A stretch of DNA of 57,559 nt from Clostridiales bacterium (lineage in GTDB: Bacteria; Bacillota; Clostridia; Lachnospirales; Lachnospiraceae). A program made the translations under genes and the position numbers. The notes beneath the pieces were generated by a model, which worked only from the letters and a program-made list of their open reading frames with translations, was not told the DNA's origin and ran no database searches. Below are positions 53,894-57,559 of the stretch, piece by piece. The DNA lies in assembly GCA_029338615.1 (NCBI GenBank), contig JAQYAS010000042.1:1-57559 (forward strand), in the 5' to 3' direction. Every line of letters begins with the position of its first letter. The stretch's first letter is position 1.

Positions 53894-55273
53894 TTACTTT
53901 CCCATACAAAATTCCCTGAATATCTTATCGGCAAGATCATCTCTGGCCGTCTCCCCTATTATAAGTCCCAGATGTTCATACGCATCCATCAGATCTATAG
54001 AGAAGAAATCCTCCTCCATACCCATATCTATACTTTCTTTAACCTTCATCAAAGCGTTTTTGGTGCACATAAGTTCATTCTTGTGTCTTGTATTGGTGAT
54101 ATAAAGCTGATCATTATATGACAAATGCCCTTCAAAAAACATATTATTCAGAAGATCATATAATTCTTCACTTCCATCACCCGTAAGTGCTGATAACTGT
54201 ATAATTTCAGCTTCTATATATTTTTGTATGGTTTTCTTATCTATAACAGTATTAAGATCAGATTTATTTAATATAACAACAACATTCCTATTCTTGATCC
54301 TGTCTATTATTCTCTGATCATTTTCGTCCAATTTCGTGGAACTGTCCACAACATACAATATTAAATCTGCTTTGTCCACTGATTCCAGAGCCTTATCTAC
54401 TCCAATCTTCTCCACGACATCTTCTGTATATCTTATACCAGCTGTATCAACAATGTTGAGAGTTATACCTCTTATGTTGATAACTTCACTGAGAGTATCT
54501 CTTGTAGTTCCTGCCATATCAGTAACTATAGCTCTTTCCTCACCGACAAACATATTCAAAAGTGATGATTTTCCAGCGTTTGGCTTACCAATTATAACTG
54601 TATTTATACCCTCTGATAATACCCTTCCATCATCAAATGTTGTCAAAAGGTTATCCACACTATCTACAAGGTTATCCACATCATTATCTAACTTTTGTGG
54701 AAAACCATCAAGACTGTAATGTTCAGGATCATCAAGAGCAGATTCTATAAATGCCACATTATAAAGAATTTTTTCTCTCATATCTATAATTTTATCTCTC
54801 AATTTTCCCTGAAGCTGTTCAACAGAAGTTCTCGCAGCAAATTCATTTTTAGCATTTATCAGATCCATAACTGATTCTGCCTGTGAAAGGTCTATTCTTC
54901 CGCCCAGAAAGGCTCTTTTTGTAAATTCTCCAGGTTCAGCAGCCCTGGCCCCATTTCTGATAACAAGTTCCAATATTTTTCGCAGAACTACTATTCCTCC
55001 ATGGCACTGTAGTTCGCACACATCCTCACATGTATAAGTATGCGGAGCTTTCATGACCAGAACTATAGCCTCATCCAATAAATTATTGCCATCATATATT
55101 CCGCCAAAGGCAGCCGTATAAGATTTCATATTTGAAGCTTTTTTATTTTTATTTGCAGCACGGAATATCTTATCAGTGATTTCACATGATTTATCCCCAC
55201 TTATCCTGATTATACCCACACCGGCATTGCTCATGCCTGTAGTAATAGCTGCAATTGTGTCTTCTTTGAACAT
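53894..55273 (-). CDS. mnmE: tRNA modification GTPase MnmE
   Basis: A 459-residue GTPase. The N-terminal formyl-THF-binding domain has GVGIIRISGDKSCEI and LQCHGGIVVLRKIL; the G domain has IGKPNAGKSSLLN (G1), DMAGTTRDT, DTAGIRYTEDVVEKIG and LNKSDL; the C-terminus ends CMGK, the family's CxGK motif. It works with MnmG. Two TTATCCACA sequences lie inside the gene (54651-54680). The ribosome binding site is weak (AGGAT). Confidence 0.97.
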   Translation of the reverse strand: MFKEDTIAAITTGMSNAGVGIIRISGDKSCEITDKIFRAANKNKKASNMKSYTAAFGGIYDGNNLLDEAIVLVMKAPHTYTCEDVCELQCHGGIVVLRKILELVIRNGARAAEPGEFTKRAFLGGRIDLSQAESVMDLINAKNEFAARTSVEQLQGKLRDKIIDMREKILYNVAFIESALDDPEHYSLDGFPQKLDNDVDNLVDSVDNLLTTFDDGRVLSEGINTVIIGKPNAGKSSLLNMFVGEERAIVTDMAGTTRDTLSEVINIRGITLNIVDTAGIRYTEDVVEKIGVDKALESVDKADLILYVVDSSTKLDENDQRIIDRIKNRNVVVILNKSDLNTVIDKKTIQKYIEAEIIQLSALTGDGSEELYDLLNNMFFEGHLSYNDQLYITNTRHKNELMCTKNALMKVKESIDMGMEEDFFSIDLMDAYEHLGLIIGETARDDLADKIFREFCMGK

Positions 55274-55364
55274 ATTATCCTACACTTGCCCTTTCTTTTG
55301 ATCCAAATAACTAATATCAGACTCACTTATGTAGTGTACAACATTAAACCGTTATTTTCCACAT

Positions 55365-55394
55365 AAAAAATAGACCATGCATACACATGATCTA
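55365..55394 (-). terminator. Terminator after jag
   Basis: TAGATCATG (55394-55386) pairs with CATGGTCTA (55379-55371) on the minus strand with one G-U, followed by a six-U run. It separates the yidD-yidC-jag unit from mnmE-mnmG-rsmG. Confidence 0.75.
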
Positions 55395-55422
55395 CCTTTT
55401 TAGTTATCAAACATAAAATTGA

Positions 55423-56058
55423 TTACTTATTCTCTTTCTTCTTAAGATATATGATAACCTTACGATATGGTTCCTCGCCCTCGCTTCTGGTTGATACATA
55501 CTTATCATTCTGAAGAGTAGCATGGATTATTCTTCTCTCATATGGATTCATTGGTTCCAGAGCAAATGATCTCTTTGATCTCTTTACCTTGAATGCAATG
55601 TTCTTTGCAAGATTTTCCAGAGTTTCTTTTCTTCTTGCTCTGTAATTTTCTGTATCAAGTTTAACCCTGATATATGATTCACTCTTCTTATTAACAGCAA
55701 GGCTTATAATATACTGAAGAGCATCCAATGTCTGTCCACGCTTACCTATAAGAATACCCATTTCAGGACCCTCAAGATTGATTGACAATACATTCTCTGT
55801 CTCGTCAAACTCCATCTGAATCTCTGTCTCAATATCCATAGCCTTAAACAGGCTTTCAAGATATTCTCTTATATCATCAATAAATGTTTTTTTCTTTCTT
55901 GCCTTAATTATACAAGGCTTAGAACCTATGCCAAGGAATCCCTTAGTCTCCTCACTTATTACCTCGTACTCAAGATCAGTACTAGGCACTCCAAGCTCAA
56001 CACTGGCCTGCATAAGGGCTTCATCTTTGGTCTTACCTTTGAATTCTACGAATTCCAT
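55423..56058 (-). CDS. khpB: RNA-binding protein Jag (KhpB)
   Basis: A 211-residue Jag. Domain order: Jag_N (residues 1-50, KTKDEALMQASVELGVP and GFLGIGSKP), a KH domain (GILIGKRGQTLDALQYIISL, near 100-120), and R3H (MNPYERRIIHATLQ) near 170-185. It binds RNA with KhpA and affects cell elongation and division in Gram-positives. It overlaps yidC by one base (TAATG), so translation is coupled. Confidence 0.95.
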   Translation of the reverse strand: MEFVEFKGKTKDEALMQASVELGVPSTDLEYEVISEETKGFLGIGSKPCIIKARKKKTFIDDIREYLESLFKAMDIETEIQMEFDETENVLSINLEGPEMGILIGKRGQTLDALQYIISLAVNKKSESYIRVKLDTENYRARRKETLENLAKNIAFKVKRSKRSFALEPMNPYERRIIHATLQNDKYVSTRSEGEEPYRKVIIYLKKKENK

Positions 56059-57392
56059 TATTTTTTTCCTCCCTTATCATTGCTATTGTTCTGATACTGA
56101 AGCATTATATTTGCTTTTGATCCGATACTGCCTGGTTTATAGTTTACATTTGCACTGTTATTAATCTCATCTTTGTCTGTGTTGACAGAATGTGCCGGAT
56201 TAACATAGCTCTTAAGTCTTGAAGAAGCCATCTTGTTGATATTCTCTGACTGACTGTTATCTGTTGATACATTGCCATTCTGAGCATCCATCATCTTTTC
56301 ATAGAAAGACTTCTTATCCGGATTCTTCTTCTTTGCCTGCTTTTTGGCAGCCTTCTCAGCACACTTCGCAAGCAGCTCATCCTTGTCCTGATGATTATAA
56401 TAAGCATCAACTATAAGCTGAGATATAATCATGATAACGGAACCAACTATCCAGTAAAGACCGATAGCTATAGGAAGAGTTATACAGAATATAAGTGACA
56501 TGACAGGCATGTAATACATCATACCCTTCATCATGTTGTTAGCTGTCTGCTGATTGCTATCCATGTTGTTATTCTGTGATGACTTCATGGATATCTTGGT
56601 CTGTATGAACTGCAGGAGAGCAGAAGCTATAGGAACAACCAAAGCTATTGAAAGCTTCCATCCCGGTGCATCTGCAATATTCAGTCCAAACAGGAACTGA
56701 TTCATGTTGTGGAACTGATCAACATAGCTTGTGAGAGTAGCATTGCCTGCAAGATCAAGATTACTTATCAGCTTATCCCAGTCGCTCTTGGCAAACTTGT
56801 CAAGAACGTCTATGATCTGATTTCTTGTAGGCTCATCTCCCATCTGTTTAAGAGCCATTGTCACAGTGCTGACCTTTGACTCTCCGGCTACATCACTTAT
56901 TGCTTTGATATAATCAGTCTTTGTACTCAATATATCTACGATTTCACTGTACTTCTTTGTCATTGATGGAACATACGCAGGTATGTTCTGGATAACCCTG
57001 TACAAACCGTAGAATATAGGCAGCTGAATAAGTGAAGTCAGACATCCTGATGCCATGCTGACACCATACTTCTTCTGGATCTTCTGAGTTTCCTGCTGCT
57101 GTTTCATCATTGAGTCCTGATCAGTCTTGCCTTTATATTTCTTTGTTGCCTTGGCAATTTCAGGCTGGATGAAACTCATGATCTTGGTAGATCTCTGCTG
57201 TTTAAAATATAATGGGAACAATGCACCTCTCAGTACAAATGTGAACAATATAACACATATACTTAGATTGACATATGTGATTCCCATATGATTTCCGATA
57301 AAACCAACGAACATATATATCCAGTTGAATATCTTACCGAGAACCCAACAGACTGGTCCGAGTATCATTCCATCTTCTCTAGTTAGAAACAT
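56058..57392 (-). CDS. yidC: Membrane protein insertase YidC
   Basis: A 444-residue YidC/OxaA/SpoIIIJ protein. Residues 20-60 and 65-85 hold the first membrane segments; PLYFKQQRSTKIMSFIQPEI is the cytoplasmic loop, with GCLTSLIQLPIFYGLYRVI next, and VMSLIFCITLPIAIGLYWIVGS near residue 320. A segment of about 90 residues (135-240) is a longer loop than in Bacillus SpoIIIJ. The basic, Lys-rich C-terminal tail can contact the ribosome. It inserts and folds membrane proteins with or without Sec. AAGGAG precedes the ATG, just after the yidD stop. Confidence 0.96.
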   Translation of the reverse strand: MFLTREDGMILGPVCWVLGKIFNWIYMFVGFIGNHMGITYVNLSICVILFTFVLRGALFPLYFKQQRSTKIMSFIQPEIAKATKKYKGKTDQDSMMKQQQETQKIQKKYGVSMASGCLTSLIQLPIFYGLYRVIQNIPAYVPSMTKKYSEIVDILSTKTDYIKAISDVAGESKVSTVTMALKQMGDEPTRNQIIDVLDKFAKSDWDKLISNLDLAGNATLTSYVDQFHNMNQFLFGLNIADAPGWKLSIALVVPIASALLQFIQTKISMKSSQNNNMDSNQQTANNMMKGMMYYMPVMSLIFCITLPIAIGLYWIVGSVIMIISQLIVDAYYNHQDKDELLAKCAEKAAKKQAKKKNPDKKSFYEKMMDAQNGNVSTDNSQSENINKMASSRLKSYVNPAHSVNTDKDEINNSANVNYKPGSIGSKANIMLQYQNNSNDKGGKK

Positions 57393-57403
57393 AATTTTCT
57401 CCT

Positions 57404-57559
57404 TTATGGAACTGGATCATATCCTCCTTTTGAAAAAGGATTGCATCTAAGTATCCTCCATACTGCAAGGAGACCACCTTTTAAAACTCCATACTTTTCG
57501 ATAGCCTCAATTGCATACTGCGAACAAGTAGGAAAATACTTGCAGGTAGCATGTCCCTT
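57404..57559 (-). CDS. yidD: Membrane protein insertion efficiency factor YidD, C-terminal part
   Basis: The last 51 codons; the gene runs off the right edge. The visible text, [18 protein letters not shown] and then [15 protein letters not shown], is the YidD signature with its conserved Cys and Pro residues. It is a small protein at the membrane that helps YidC-Sec insertion. It ends 11 bases before yidC. By the usual order, rnpA, rpmH and dnaA should lie just beyond. Confidence 0.95.
   Translation of the reverse strand, partial: KGHATCKYFPTCSQYAIEAIEKYGVLKGGLLAVWRILRCNPFSKGGYDPVP

Noticed and set aside
1-57559. CRISPR array, insertion sequence, prophage or integrase
   Set aside because: No regularly spaced repeats, transposase, integrase or phage structural genes were seen; tRNA genes show no attachment-site duplication other than the tRNA-Lys tandem.

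Overview
The window looks like the chromosome of a Gram-positive Clostridia member, most likely Lachnospiraceae (a Coprococcus-like organism; this is inference). The reasons are the strong AGGAGG-type ribosome binding sites, a T-box-controlled trp operon, several protein families common in Lachnospiraceae (DUF3881, DUF4446, CmpB-type membrane proteins) and a moderate G+C content. The right end is the conserved replication-origin neighbourhood: yidD (cut), yidC, jag, mnmE, mnmG and rsmG on the minus strand, with parA, parB and three perfect parS sites a few kb away. oriC/dnaA probably lies just beyond the right edge.

Layout. 1-5 kb: the 5' end of a galactose-type ABC transporter binding lipoprotein, a MATE exporter and three membrane proteins. 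5-13 kb: an SMC-type operon related to Wadjet/MksBEF (jetA, jetB, jetC) with no jetD; an AT-rich gene for a DUF3644-like protein with a HEPN RNxxxH motif sits between jetA and jetB. 13-20 kb: rhomboid protease, glycerol-1-phosphate dehydrogenase, a fused ABC ATPase/permease, class II fructose-bisphosphate aldolase and a repeat-bearing membrane protein. 20-26 kb: uvrA and uvrB, then a compact locus that reads as an SOS-controlled type I toxin-antitoxin pair. 26-33.5 kb: a small gene behind a structured leader, then trpE-G-D-C-B-A without trpF, preceded by a Trp-specific T-box leader and promoter.

33.6-42.5 kb: a second MATE exporter, a PTS-IIC-like permease, the dipeptidase PepD, an Mrp-type P-loop ATPase paired with a PflA-like radical SAM protein, two tandem tRNA-Lys units, trmB, and a DegS-like kinase lacking the usual phosphoacceptor histidine. 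42.5-51.3 kb: argS, a 1.15 kb non-coding parS region, parA, parB, a DUF4446 gene, serS, a DUF3881 gene, tRNA-Arg and a 3'-5' exonuclease, all on the plus strand and more AT-rich. 51.3 kb to the end: the rsmG-mnmG-mnmE / jag-yidC-yidD block on the minus strand.

The two loci most worth follow-up are (1) jetA-HEPN-jetB-jetC, where the usual JetD nuclease is absent and a putative HEPN ribonuclease lies inside the operon, and (2) the small hydrophobic peptide gene with a convergent antisense RNA at 25.64-26.01 kb, whose promoter carries a LexA/DinR-like box and which reads toward uvrB-uvrA. All family names come from recognition by eye; no database search was run.
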